DNA of 64,000 bases from Rhodamnia argentea (Eukaryota; Streptophyta; Magnoliopsida; Myrtales; Myrtaceae), in the NCBI RefSeq assembly GCF_020921035.1, contig NC_063154.1, forward strand, positions 1,736,001 through 1,800,000, read 5' to 3'. Positions 1 through 12,718 of the stretch are shown here, piece by piece (position 1 is the first letter of the stretch; each line of letters opens with the position of its first letter). Both the position numbers and the translations under genes were made by a program. The notes beneath the pieces were generated by a model. It did no database searches, was not told the origin of the DNA, and saw only the letters and a program-made list of their open reading frames with translations.

Positions 1-509
1 AGTGTATCCATGAAGGGTCAGCACAGATAAAACCATTTTTCTAGAAGGGGCACTCCTTATGATGGACGCATGATTAGTCGACTTCGAAAGTCAAAGCCAC
101 ACGTGGCGGAAAGACGCATCGGGTCCACGGAACTTCACGTGCGCGCGCGCACCACTAGATTAATCATAAACCGAAGGAGGTTTTCTTTTTCCCTTTTTTA
201 GGGGTCGAAACCGAAGAAGTTTAAACATAGCTTTCCTTGTTTAGTCTCATTAGATGACAGCTGAACCCTTCTCGAGTCTTACTAAATGACAGGCCCAAAC
301 AAAAAGTCATATTAGACGTGTCTTAAAAATTCAAAAATTAACTTTTTAAAATGCGTGACCTTTCTAGATATCGGTGAATATTGTAACTTCCTATTTTCCT
401 TAATTTAATAATATCCGGCAAAAATCGAAATAGATTAATCATGTCAACTTGTGTCTAGCAAAAAAGAAAAAAATTTAATAAAGTATCGTACATACCTTAC
501 ACGGGATAT

Positions 510-640
510 ATATCGGAAATGTTCCTACAATCATGCCAGTATGAAGTACGATAAAATGATATACATAAGATTAGAGGTGGATCCCGCCATGTTCACTAAA
601 TATTTTTTTGCTATCCATAATACTTACGGTTGAGATTGTA
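510..640 (+). repeat. Short dispersed repeat, copy 1
   Basis: The block ending with GGTGGATCCCGCCA, then about 35 bases, then TTACGGTTGAGATT is repeated in the same order near 4475-4600, where it reads GGTGGATCTCGCCA and TTGCGGTTGAGATT. Both copies run in the same direction about 3.95 kb apart. The family is not recognised. It may be a decayed MITE or the edges of an older larger element. Confidence 0.5.
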
Positions 641-2507
641 TTGTTATATTGTTACACTATCGATTTCTCAAAATCCCTATTAAGAAATGGAGATCTGTCC
701 TCAAATCCAGCAGCAAGTTGTTTGTATTTTTCTTCGTAAGTTAAGATGTATTAATTCAATAAAGAGTTTGTCGGGGGTTGCAAATTTTAATTTTTCCTTT
801 TTTTTTACTCTTTCTGTTTGTTTCTACGTTTGGAATTGCAGGCTGAAGCTCTATCCATGCCATTCTATTTTAAATAGATAATTAGTCCATTGCGTAAATA
901 ATCTCTTGTTTATGTTTTTATTAAAACCTTTTGACCAGAGAAGAATGAGATCCTTTTTTCTTGCCAATATCATCAGTGAGGTTGACAAATTTTTTATCAG
1001 TAATTCTAATAAATTAAGTAATTCTTTTGGAGCTCCGTGTTTTAATAAGTTCATCGTAATTCATAGTCACTAATAACGATCCGTCGTTAAACAAGAATAA
1101 TTCGATAGAGATACTATATTCAGTAGCATAAATTCAAAGGTAACATGAATGAATCGGAAATGAAATAACGGTATGAGTAATTATTTTGGTAAAAAATGTA
1201 TACAAGTTTGAGAAAATTTCTTGACCCATAATTGGGTGCTCCATCGTGATCAATGAACTAATTATTACTGCATTCGCAATTCGGGTTTAAATGAAAAAAT
1301 CGAAAATCGCGAGAAAAAAAGAAGGAGAAATTAAAAGGGCAAAAGCTCCACGTGGGTTGCAAGGAAACAGTCATTCTGTTTTGGCTTTTGGCATGTCTTT
1401 CATCGTATCGCATCGTATGTACGAAAAAGCGGTGAAAAGTCAGACAGCTGGCTCTGATGACGTCATTGTCTGTAAAAAGCATGACCAGGACCACGGCCAG
1501 CCTAGCACTTGACAATTTACTTTGGTTTCATTCCAATTGGATTCAGCTGGCACCCTTCACAATATATATATTAATTTTCGTCTCTATCACTTCTCTTTAC
1601 CATACTGAATTTTTTCGTTTTTCTCGAAACAAGTTTGTAGAGTATACCGCCTAAAGGTCCGTTTTGACGCATTTTTATGCGGATTAAACCGTTCAATTTT
1701 TAATTTATCGATCAAGTCCATCAACTGACATAACTTTTTCAATCGAGTATTCTTACAAACCGTCCTATTACAGAGACGTAATCTTGTCAATTAAGTGCTC
1801 TTGCAACCCTACTTGAAAATCAAATAATTAGATCCGACTCGTCCCATTACAGAGTTGGCAATAATGTGGCGTAGAAGGAACTTTCACGGTGGATTACCAA
1901 TTAATGCAGAGGAATGAAAATTTGAAGTTTCGGATCAACAAGAGTCCTAGCACTCCCGGTGTCCTTCTCAAAACGAGAAGATGGATTCGCGACACGTAGT
2001 TACAATCTGATAAAAGGCACCTAGGTCGATCGAGTGATTGACTAGACCAATTCCATTCTGACCTCCCGCCTAAAAAATTCAACCGTCCCTATCTCATAAT
2101 TCACAGCAAATTCAAAGGATGCAAGCTTTATTCGTAATGATTGGGCTGGCTGCCGATAGAGATTGAGATTTTCGACTCCTGCGAATGCAATTTGGCAGGG
2201 GGGACGAGTCAGAAATATTTCCATTTGACTATCGTGGACAGACTTTGATTGGAAGGGAGTTAAATAAGCGAGCCAAATTTGAACAGAGGGCTTGGACTGT
2301 CCAGTGAGGTTTCATGTGCGGTGGCGTTGACTTTGACTTTGGAGATTTCCGAACCAATTAGAATCCACCGATAGAGCCCAACGTCGCGAAATCGAACATT
2401 GAGTGCCGCGCTAGCTTAAGAAGTGGTGTACCGCCGCCGCCGGCCCACGGTCAACATTGCCCGACGGATGATGGAATGCTTCCATTTCCCAATCTCGTTC
2501 TACGGGG

Positions 2508-2695
2508 AACTATTTTCTAAAAATTATTTTACGATTTTTCGATATTTGGACGATAGATAACTGATCGATCTAAAAAAAAATGTTTTGCATTGACTGAGGA
2601 GAAACTATTTTCGAAAAATTATTTTACGACTTTTTTGGTTTTTAGACGGTAGATAACTGATCGATCTATGAAAAAATATTTTGCATTGACCGAAA
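2508..2695 (+). repeat. Two-copy tandem repeat, unit about 90 bp
   Basis: Two adjacent units each contain AACTATTTTC, AAAATTATTTTACGA, GATAACTGATCGATCTA and TTTTGCATTGAC in that order. The first starts near 2508 and the second near 2601. The sequence is AT-rich and non-coding. Units of this flavour are common in dispersed plant repeats, but I cannot name the family. Confidence 0.65.
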
Positions 2696-2824
2696 AACAA
2701 CAAGCTTAAATTTGGAAAAAATGAATTCCCCTTCTAGCAAGAAGAAAATGACTTTTGCCAAAGGCTTTATTTGTTTTGCAAAAAAATGAACAATCTGAAA
2801 AATATTTCCACAAAAATTTAATCG

Positions 2825-3335
2825 TTCATATCACTCAAAATAACAAGTCAATGAAAAAGTTTTCATTATCGACCACAATTTATGTCTAAGCGATTTCATG
2901 GACGATAAAATTAATTTCTTAAGTGATACAAGCGATCGATTTTAGGAAACCATTTTTTAAATTGTTCATTTTTTGCGAAAGAGACGGAGCCTAAATCACC
3001 AAACAAATGAAAACTAACCGTTTTTCTAAATGTAATTTTCACGGGATATATTTTCTTTTATTGTGAAATTTTTATCAAAACAATTGCACTCTAAAACACC
3101 TTAGGAGATATCACCCTAAAATCAATTGATCGTATTTCTCAAAGTATTTAGTCGATGGAAATATTTCATTGTCGGCAACAAATTACGTCTAAATATTTTC
3201 ACGTACGATAAAACTAATTTCTTTTAATTTATTTATTTAAGAAACTCTTTTTTTCCAAATTGTTCATTTCTCTACGAAGCAAATCGAACCTTAGATCATC
3301 AAACAAATGAAAACTAACCATTTTACTCTAAAATA
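2825..3335 (+). repeat. Diverged tandem duplication, period about 300 bp
   Basis: Landmarks in the first half recur in order in the second: CAAAGT/CACTCAA followed by the GTCAATG/GTCGATG step, a TTTCATT.TCG step, GACGATAAAA/TACGATAAAA, AAATTGTTCATTT, and CAAACAAATGAAAACTAACC. That last 20-base word is identical at about 3001 and 3301. The copies have diverged by point changes and small indels, so the duplication is old. Confidence 0.65.
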
Positions 3336-4474
3336 TATATTTTTTAACCGTGAAGTTTTTGGAGAAACAAACACACTCCAGGTCACCTCAGCAAATACGG
3401 GTTTTTCCCCTTCGTAAAATTAAAGACAAATTCTGTCATCCGAGGAGTAATTCTCGACCTGTTTTTTTTTCTCTGATTGAAGCTAAGCCAAGAACAAACG
3501 CATTCTGGACAATTTTTTGGGGGTCATCTTATCCTTGCAAGTTACAGACTCTCTTGTGCGTCCAAACGTTAGCGGGATTGCTATTGGAAATTGAAGTTCC
3601 ACTTGCCACAAAAGGCATAAGATTCGTGCATCACGAGCCTTTAAAATTATTGAATTTGGTGGGCCGTTAAATGTTTGGATTGGCTAATTCGTGATGTGAG
3701 GTTGTCTGTCTCTAGGACTTTCTGTGGATTGGTGGGGTCGAAAAGGAGCCTAGTGTTTCTAGACATGACTAAGTGATCCTACGCATCACCTTAACGAGCT
3801 CGAGTTGATTTGGAAGCCGGGAGTCACGGGGCAGTACTGGTGTCAGATCCTAACATTGGACGAAATTCAAACCGGTTATTGTTGACAATAGCCCTCGAAA
3901 GATTGATTGAGGGCACTGCATAGGAAAACTTTTAATTTCTACTGCATCGATTCGCGTTCTGAAAGAGAGATTAGTGCATTGAAAAGATCACTGTGTTTTC
4001 TTATATAGCCTGGCCCGATTGGGATAGGGTCGTGTTTGCTCGACTTGATTTTTCTTGTCTTATGGATTCCGAGGAAATGAAGGGGGATTTCGGAACGTGT
4101 TGAAGGAAGTTAATAAGCACGCGAAGATCGACACTCCCGAAAGAGTTATTTTTTGCGTCCCTAAGTTTTTGACGGAGTTAAATTATCGAGCCGATCGGAG
4201 GCCGCAAGATCAAAGGACACAACGTTATGAATAAGTAATTGAATAAACAGGGTCATGACATTACTACGAATTCATTTGGATAAAGTTTTGAATGCGTAAA
4301 AAATGTCATTAATGCAAAAATTGCCATTGATGCGTCTTGCCCTCTATGTGATTTTAGCAAACGGAAGGGCAAAGGCGGTTGATATGGCATTCGAGTGATT
4401 ATTGCATTGTTATAAAGCCATAGTATCTTTTGATTCGGAGATCGTACAACTCAAAAAAGAAAATGATCTCTCTA

Positions 4475-4600
4475 GCGGGACAACGTGGCAGTATCATGGT
4501 GGAATGCTGGACATAAGATCAAAGGTGGATCTCGCCACAGTTGATATATATTTTTTATCATTCGTAACACTTGCGGTTGAGATTCTACCACCGTCTTCCC
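4475..4600 (+). repeat. Short dispersed repeat, copy 2
   Basis: Second copy of the block described at 510-640. It keeps GGTGGATC.CGCCA and CGGTTGAGATT with the same spacing. It lies just upstream of the presumed first exon of the NETWORKED-like gene and could fall within its promoter. Confidence 0.5.
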
Positions 4601-4829
4601 AAATTTCAAAAAGAAATATTGTTGGATGAATACACGTGTCAGCTAATCAAGAGTCTTGACTCAAGACTAGTAGCTGGATATTTTTCTTGGGTCAAATATA
4701 TCTGGGAATTCAAAATTTGGAATTTAAGAGGGAAAAGATGGTGGAGGGGTATTTTGGGGAAATGGGGGAAAAATAATTCGGACCCAAAAAGGCGGGCTAA
4801 CAAGAAGGTCCCGCCCAAATTCGGGCGTC

Positions 4830-4946
4830 TTTCCCTCGCACGCCTCTTTCTCTTTGTCTCCACATACTCTCTCTCTGTCTGGTTCCTCTCTCTCTCTCTG
4901 CGTGTTCCATCAGTTCAATTCCGCCTTCAATTCGAGTTCTCAGAAG
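4830..4946 (+). other. Probable 5' untranslated exon of the NETWORKED-like gene
   Basis: A CT-rich leader of typical plant 5' UTR composition ends at a strong donor, CAGAAG|GTAAGT, with the GT at 4947-4948. The next supported exon starts at 6516 after an acceptor CCAG and carries the initiator ATG at 6522. That leaves a leader intron of about 1.57 kb. The left edge is approximate because I cannot see the transcription start site. Confidence 0.55.
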
Positions 4947-6521
4947 GTAAGTGAACTCGGGCTCTCCTAAAAAACGCCGCTTGTGCTCCTGTTTGCAGCT
5001 TTTGCCTCGTAGATCTATAACGCTAGGCGCTGCATTTGTTGCCTGCTCGAATCATGGCCTCTTTGCCTCAACTCGCCTTCGGGATCTCGTTCTGCGGCAG
5101 GCTGTGCGTTCTCTTTTTCCAAAAAAAAATTGAGATCATTGATGACGGTTGTCTATGCCCTTCATTCGGTACTAGAATGCGCGTCTTTGTACTGCGCGCG
5201 CGATACGGAGAAGTTGGCCGAGTGAAATGCTGTGTGTAGGGGAGCGTTTCTTTGTGCGCGCGTGCTTTGCCCTTTGCCTTTGTCTGGACAGGATAATTGA
5301 GCTGGGTGTCCTTACTTTGGGTAAAACAGAACCACTTTGGGAGATAGAGAAGTTGACATACTTGAAGGTTACTGCTAACCGTAGTGTACTACTTATTTTC
5401 TTTTACATGAATGTCTTGCATAAAAAACGCGGGGGTTGGGTGGAGATGGATCTGTTGTCTGTTTTAGCCATAGTTTGACTCTTCCTAAGTTTTCTGTGGG
5501 CATGTTGTGCATGTGGAATGCCTACCTCTAATTTGCCAGCTCAAGCATGACTCATATAGAGGTTGCTTTTGTCATAAAGGAAAAGGAGTTGTTTAGCCAA
5601 CCTTCGCCGCAATAGTCCCAACAAAAGCCCATAATCTTCATCAAGAAGGGCATTGAATGTATGTAAAATGGTCGTATTGTGTGAATGATTTCATTGGAAA
5701 TTTCTAAAATTAATTGCCATTGGCCTGTTCCCCACAATATTTCAAGTACCGCATTACCAATTTAGATGGTAATTGGTGGTTCTAACCTTTTCACAGTTCT
5801 TGCAGTTTCCAGTGTTTGTAAGTTTTTCCTAGTATGAAAAGTTTACTTTTGTGGCATCAAAAAGTATGGTGATATGAAGGACAAAAATAGCGGTGGAAAT
5901 ATTACTCAGCTATCCCTTTTTGGATTTCTTATTTGCTTTTTTTAACACTAAAATATGGTGTCTATATGTTAGCTGTTCTTGATGACTGCTAGCATGCATC
6001 TGCAGCAAGATCTATGCTTTTTGCATTAGTTAATTAAGTGATGAACTAGTGACATATACCTAAACCATGTCAGATAACAGCTGATTAAATCTGTGAATGC
6101 CACATTACAGAAGCTATAAACCACCAAATTTAAAACCTATGAAATGGCGTTCATCATCTGCACAATTATTGTTAGTTTCTGATTACGAAAGTGGCAAAGG
6201 TAAAAACAATGTTCCCACTAGCTGATTACTGGAGTACCTCCTTGCTTTAAATCACTTCAATTTGAGTGATCGCTTTTTTCTGCTTTATTGCTTTAGCTTA
6301 CTTGTTTTGGTGATATTTTCGTATTATTCGTCTATAGATATCAAGGATGGCTAGGTGTTGTTCCTTTTAAAATGATCTATCTTACATCATGATTTTTCTT
6401 TCAATATTTCCTGATAGTAAAGGTAAATCCATTAAGGGAGAAACCTTGAGATTTCATGTTCTTGAAGTATTGCTCATGTTGTCATAGGCATCATTATACT
6501 ATTTGATGTCACCAGGTTGAT

Positions 6522-8750
6522 ATGGAGAGAACAGGCTCAGATAAGCTGCAATCAAGTTGGTTGGATACACACTTTAGTTCTTTGAAGTCCCCATGGCTTT
6601 CAGAAAATCTTCAGTGTAAGCGTCCAAGATCAAGTAGCTCCTTGTTTACTATTCACTGTAGATCCTTAATTATCATATACCTTCTTTTCCCATTAGAGAA
6701 AAGATTTATGTTTAACTCAGCAACCTTTATTAATAGAGATGTATCTCCCTTCACAGTTCACTTTCTCCAAACTGGTAATTTTTTTTTCTTTCTTTTGATT
6801 ATTGAAAGTCAATTGCATTGATGTAGCACCACGAGGATCAAATCTTTAGGCTTCACATGCATAGCATCCTAAGCAGCACACCTAAGAGAAAAATTGCATT
6901 GCACAATCCCGAAGCAAATACTAGCAAAATAAATGAGGAACATATTGCAATAGGGAAGCATAACATCCTACTTAAAATAAAATAAAAAAACTTTAAAATC
7001 CTCGTACTAATTAAATCCGAAAAGATATAAGACTGCGAGCGACTCTTATTTGATTTGTGAAGTCCATCTTTGCCAAAACTTGGTGGAAATGTCAATATTT
7101 GAAAAATACATGCTTGCACAATTTTGTTGGCTGGATCATGCATCGTGACAGTATGGACAAATTTTGTGGCCCACAGATATGAACCACAATTTCAAAGAAA
7201 TTATGAAACTCATAGATGAAGGCAGTGGTTCGGCTAATGGGGTTGATATATATGATCCAAAAAGGCCCCAGCTGATTGCTCTAGTTGAGGAAATTTACAA
7301 AGTGTATCATGCATTAGCCAAACACTGTGATCAGTTGGAGTCGGAGAGGCATAATCCAGAACCTCTGAGATCCGGATTGGGACAGGGCTCTCCCCAATTG
7401 ACTCCTGGTACAGGTGCATCTTTTAGCTCTGGTGATGGCAGCATTGACATCTCAAAGGAACATTACGAGTCATCTTCGTTTTCCTCGGACTCTGAATCAG
7501 AATCTATCAACTGCTCTGAGAGTACCTACTGCAGCAAGGTTACACAGATGAATGGCATCGGACAGCAACAGGAGAACGGTGAGCTCAGTACGGATATTGT
7601 AAGGAAAATAAAAGCACACGCAAGCTACAAGGAACTGGTTGCTAGAAACATCCGTTATGAGGAAGAGCTAAGTCTTTTGAACCAAAAGCTCCAGCAATCA
7701 GAAAATGAAATAGCCAGATTGAATAGTGCCCTGGAGAAGGGCCAAACAGTTGCTGGTCATTTGCAGGTTAAGCTTCAAGCTGCCCACGACGAGATCAGAG
7801 CCAGAGATGCCAGCATTGAAGATTTAAATGTTCGAGCTTTGCAACTGGAGAACTGGATTGCTGAACTTCAAAATCGTATTTCAGACTCCAGCCAAAAGGC
7901 TGAAATGTTGATGAAAGAGCTTGAAGTAGCTCAAGGAAAGATTCAGAAATCAAATGAAGATACGGCATTGCTAACGGCTGAGTATGACTCTGAGAGAAGG
8001 CAGGTGTTGGAACTGCAGGAATTGGTTTCTGGGTACAAATCTGATGTTTCTGATCGTGATCTTGTGATCATGGATTTAAGAGCTGCACTATCTGAGTCGC
8101 ACCAAAAGTTGTTCACTGAGAAAGAACAATTGCTGTTACAAATAGCTACTTGCAAAGAAAGCCAACAAAGATTTGAGGCAGGATTAAAGGAGTGGGAATG
8201 TAGGGGCAAATTGTTGGAAGAGAATTTGAGGCTTCGTGAAAATGAAATGAATGCAATGAAAGAAGTGCATGATACTGAAAAGAATGATATGCAAGTCGAT
8301 ATCCGTCACTTGAAGGAATCACTTGCTAGTAAAGATAGCCGAGTGGAAGAGTTGAACATAGACCTTGACGGACTCAAACTGAAATATGACATGCTGGTGG
8401 CAGAGAGAGATGGGTTGGTTGCTCAGATTCAAAACTTGTACGCTGAGGCAACCGCTAAGAATGATCAGATGCAGCAAATGGAGAAGCACATGTGCAATTT
8501 GCAAAAGGAACAAAAGGAACTGATCTTGGGTTCTGCGCGGGCACAGAAGCTTGTGGGGGAATTGCAATCGAGAATGGAGCAGCTAGAGAATGAGGTGAAT
8601 AGTCAGAAAGTAGTGATATCGGATGGAGCTGAGAAGAAAAGGGAGGCCATACGGCAGCTTTGCTTTTCATTGGAGCATTACAGGAGCGGATATCAGGAAC
8701 TTCGTCAAGCTTTTCTTGGACACAAACGACGTGCGGTCCAAGCCTCATAA
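6522..8750 (+). CDS. NETWORKED/KIP1-like actin-binding coiled-coil protein, 555 aa, 2 coding exons
   Basis: Coding exons are 6522-6615 and 7177-8750. The donor is CAGT|GTAAGC, the acceptor is CCACAG, and the frame closes across the junction. Residues about 11-86 form an NAB (NET actin-binding) domain: SSWLDTHFSSLKSPWLSENL, then MNHNFKEIMKLIDEG and RPQLIALVEEIYKVYHALAK. An acidic Ser-rich linker (about 100-140) follows, then a long heptad-rich coiled coil (about 155-515). It ends with a conserved tail block around residue 520, REAIRQLCFSLEHYR, as in NET4-type proteins, and the length fits NET4. Family members link actin filaments to membranes such as the tonoplast. The usual W-W-W-D-S-H start of the domain is altered here to S-W-L-D-T-H, so actin binding is not certain. 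A long leader intron probably precedes the gene. It might instead match the coiled-coil gene next to EDR4 in Arabidopsis. Confidence 0.88.
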
Positions 8751-10750
8751 GTTGATTTGCTTCGCATATGCCTTAATATCATTTTAGTTTCCCGTGAAAT
8801 TACAAGGTCCCTGGTATGATCTGTGTATGTTGTATTCTTTTGGTGACAATCCGTAGTTTGAACTTGAAGTCGTCTTTCTCTGTGGAAAAGTGCTAAAGCT
8901 TTGATTTTTATCATATGAAGTCCAGTAGGCCATTCATGGGCTGGTTTTTTTTTTAGTAGTTGGGCTGCCAAAGTTGGGGCAGCTAATGAAATTTGCAGCA
9001 TTATTTCGAGAGACCTCAAAATCCTAGGTAGGTTTTTTTTTCAGGTCGAAAAATAAAATCCTGGTTAAGCTGAGCATTGAGGAAACGCAACATGCGGAGG
9101 ATCTGGTCATGAGTCATCATTACAGAAGTATCACATGAGCCCATGCTAATGCTGTCCAATGTTAGTGTCCCTCCAGGGCATTGAGTACATAGGAAGACGT
9201 GAATCATACACTATCTACTGTATTTGTTTTTTTTTTTTTGAACATTGGAGGACAACCTGGCATCAATATGCAATTTGTATGATTGTCTCTCATTTCCTCA
9301 AGATGATATGGTTTTGAGTGCCCTGTCCATCCGAGTCCATCTTGGGGCTTGGCGTCCTTCGTTTCCCTTCTGTGATTTCATCGCACCGTTGCCCCATTTC
9401 ACCTTCTAAAGACGTTCAATCCAAAACCAGACTATGACTTCTTTTAAGTACAAATGTTCTCTATCCGATCTAACACGCAGAAACATGGACTCAGTTTTTG
9501 ACAATATGAATCCTGAGCCTTCACTTTGAGAGTCCTCTACACGGCAAGGAGCCAGGGTCAAAGTTCTTGAGCTCAGGACGGAATAAAATAAGATCGTGTC
9601 GGCTTTCATTGCTTTGAGCATCAAAGGAAAGAAACACTAGAATGCGTGTGGAGGGGGACTTACTCATGTCCAATCAATACAAAAGATAGTTTAGAAAAAT
9701 TTAATAAAAATTGGGTTACTCATAACTCATAAGTTGTCTTGATGAAGAGTGGACCGAGTAAAACTGTTCTGGACATAATTTGGTGAGTTTGACTTCAAAA
9801 GGTGATGGTCTGAAGCACTCGATAGCTTGTGTGAAACCTTGTTTAGTCGCTCCAGAAAGGAGCAAAGTCAAAGTCTTGCTCTTCACACAGTCTCGCTTCG
9901 AAGAAACTTCACTGGAAGCTATCCGTAAATCCCGCGGCAGTTGGTCTCAGTGGGAAGTTTCAAGATTGACTAGGTCTTGTTAGATGTCTTCCTCTGAATT
10001 ATGAATAAATTAAGCTGGTTTGAGAAAGGGAATCTCAGGTGGGTAGAGAGTCAATTGGTGTCTGGACTCAAGAACATTTGTTTGAATAAAGTCCTTGTAT
10101 GCCTTTTCTTGATTTCAGATTTGAGTTGGTCCAGTTGGGGTTGGTGAAATCTCCTCGAGCATCATTTGACCTGTACATGTTTCCTCGGTGTGGGGGCAAT
10201 TCGATTCTTCAGCACTTGACACATAACCTACAGAATAATTCACTTATTTTCTAACATAAGCCCATGTTATGTTTTGTGGACCGTTATCTTTTTGCTCAAA
10301 GACATACAGAGATGCAAGTGAATGGCTAACTGCAAATTCCTCTTCCATACTAAGATGTTTTTTCCAACAAAAGTTTCATCTTTTATGCTCAATGACATAC
10401 ATATGATGTGGATTCCTGCACATTAACTTATAAATTTCTTTTCACCCGTTAGTCCACTACCGGCCCTTCACGGTAACGCAAGTGTTACGTCATCAAGAAC
10501 CAGTCAACAAATGTAGGATTCATGAAAATAGAGCGACGAGATGCGAGATCCACAAGCTTTGAGATTTATAAGAAAGGACACGAGTTCACGAGAATCCTGT
10601 CGTGGGTTTGCAGCTTAATACGTCAAGGCAGTTAATCAAGCCGTTAATGGACTGGTGATTTGTCTGCAAGAAAACCGTTCAAGAGGAAGATGAACAGTGA
10701 GAGACCAGTCAAAGGTAAGCAGTGACCCGTCGGTCGTCACCCCAGTTTGG
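8751..10750. other. Intergenic stretch between the NETWORKED-like and EDR4-like genes
   Basis: The first 250 or so bases are probably the 3' UTR of the upstream gene. The rest carries poly-T runs near 8945, 9028 and 9227 and short open frames that I could not link to any family. Nothing here supports an exon chain. A TTTAAATA box at 10752-10759 marks the start of the next promoter. Confidence 0.6.
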
Positions 10751-10751
10751 C

Positions 10752-11033
10752 TTTAAATAGTCGGGTTGCTCGCTTTACTGCCCCTGACAGACAACCCGTC
10801 AGGCCTCGCCTCACTCCAGTTTACATCCTCCTTCTAGAGAGAGAGAGAGAGCTTTCCTGACTGAAAAAGCTCGAAAACTACGGAGGCTCGGCACTCTTTA
10901 TTCCCTTGAAAGCAAGAACGAGGACGAAGCATCTGCAAAAGAAGAGGAGGGGAGAATGTCATAATGAACACCGAGCAAAGTCATAAACTTCTCAAGCAAA
11001 GAAAGAAGATACTTCCTTTATCATCTTCCCAAG
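10752..11033 (+). promoter_or_regulatory. EDR4-like core promoter and untranslated first exon
   Basis: A TATA-like TTTAAATA at 10752-10759 is followed by a pyrimidine-rich leader with a GA run near 10839. The leader ends at a donor CCCAAG|GTTAGT (GT at 11034). The next exon probably begins at 12672 after GTGCTAG, giving a leader intron of about 1.6 kb. The leader holds two upstream ATGs near 10963 and 10970. The first makes a two-codon frame, and the second runs through the splice junction and stops before the main ATG. Confidence 0.55.
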
Positions 11034-12718
11034 GTTAGTCGTTCTTCACCCCCCAACAAAAAAGAAAATTAAAGATAAAGATGCATGAAGTGGACATGAA
11101 AAATAGAAGGTTATATGTTTCTTTTCGAATTCGGGTATCAACAGAATTTTCCTTGGGCCATTTCTACGTGCGGTAGAACAATAGTTCTGTCTCATGCACT
11201 TCTTGTCTTGCGGAGTTTGTGGTGTTCCATCCAAGCCGGTTGGGTCTTCTAGCTCCATCTAGATTTGTGCATTAACTCGATCTCATTTTGTATTTGTCTC
11301 GGAATCACGGGTTGACATGACATTTTCTTCTTCATTTTGCTGTTTTTTTTTTTTTTTTTTTTTTGTAAAGTACTTCATTTTGCTGTTGTTCTCTTCAATC
11401 CCGATAAATGTTCGGTCATAATTTGTAGATGATCCTTGCTTTTCATAATGTCAGTTCTATGCACGCAGTGACTTTCTGTCGATTCGGTTGCTTTGAAAAC
11501 TGAACAACTGTCTGGAGTGGCCGTTTCTTCTATTTTCCTCTTTTCCCCGAGTGTTTGTTTCAAAATGAGGTCCCAAGGTAATGGATTGAAATGTATCCAT
11601 TTCATTGTATTTGTGTTGGCTTGAGAGTTTGATTTGTCTGCCTTGATTTTCCTGTTTAATAAGCAGATTTTTAGAAAATTTCTTCTCTGCTTTGAAACTG
11701 CTGTGGCTTGAATTGTCAGTAATAGCCAATTTTTTGGTCACATATCTCTCTTTATGCAGTTAGCATCATATTAGAGGCTGCAAATTGCAATTGTAGAACG
11801 TCTGTTTCAAGTCATCTCTGTTCTGTTCTTATTTTCCTGGGCCTTTTTGTTGGCATCCTTTATCAATTCTAGCAGGTACTCTTACAAATGTTGGATTTTA
11901 GGGGAGAGAAGGAAAAATAACTGAATCATTGGCCATAATGTGGTCATTTTGGCACGTTGCAATATCCAAATTTGTTGTTGGGAAATGCATAATGTAATTG
12001 CAGAGCGAGATGACTGTGCAGAAGGGGTAAGGATTCTATTATTCCAAGCCCGCTGTGGAGTGATTCAACCCATGCAAGCATAACTGCTAACAGTGCAACG
12101 GTATTGTCAATGTGTTCTGTGACATGCCACACCAGATTCATATCAAGTTTTTGATAGACTGGTGACAATGGCAATAGGAATGATACAGATTGGAGTTCAA
12201 TCCTAGATGAGAATAATCCTCTAACATGATGTCTTCTGTAAATTAATTCTGGCATTTTCATGGGTTCTTGTTTGGTTCCAGAAAAATATTAGCAGTAGTT
12301 TTCAGAAGAAGCAAACTGTGAGCTAGACGGACTTTTGCCATGGTGTGAGAGTGGAATTGTTTCTAACAATGACATTGTCTCGATTGTCTTGATCCTTCCT
12401 AATCACAAGGGCACCATATATCAGCTTAACTGTTATCACCCCCACAGCTCGTATGCATATCTAGGAATGGCTCTGCACATCATGAATCCATAAATTTGAT
12501 GGACTTTCGTTTTCTTGTTCTAGTGATGGGAACATCTTGTTTTTTGTGCCATACAATTTCAACTCGCTCTTTAATGGCCACGCTCATCTGTTGTCTAGTT
12601 AAGGGTTAACACCATGATGCCAATCCTAGTAGAATCTCACTTTTCTCTTCTTTTGCTTTCCGTCGTGCTAGGAAAATATCAATTTTTGGGTTAATCTAGC
12701 CAGTTTGTTGGGAGAAAC

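Larger units (their letters stand above)
1..4800. other. Gene-free left flank with decayed repeats
   Basis: I see no exon chain or recognisable protein in this stretch. The short open frames in it, including one of 106 codons at 3350-3670, have no family resemblance that I recognise. It holds a short repeat shared between about 510-640 and 4475-4600, a two-copy tandem unit at about 2508-2695, and a larger duplicated AT-rich block at about 2825-3335, each listed separately. A GC-rich patch at 60-150 contains CACGTG and an alternating GC run, but no gene follows it closely. Confidence 0.6.

Noticed and set aside
3350-3670. 106-codon plus-strand frame in the left flank
   Set aside because: It starts within repeat DNA, has no recognisable motif, and codon choice does not look like the nearby genes.
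7943-8748. Minus-strand open frames of 80-100 codons under the NETWORKED-like exon
   Set aside because: They are shadows of the long coiled-coil exon on the plus strand and have no splice sites or family likeness of their own.
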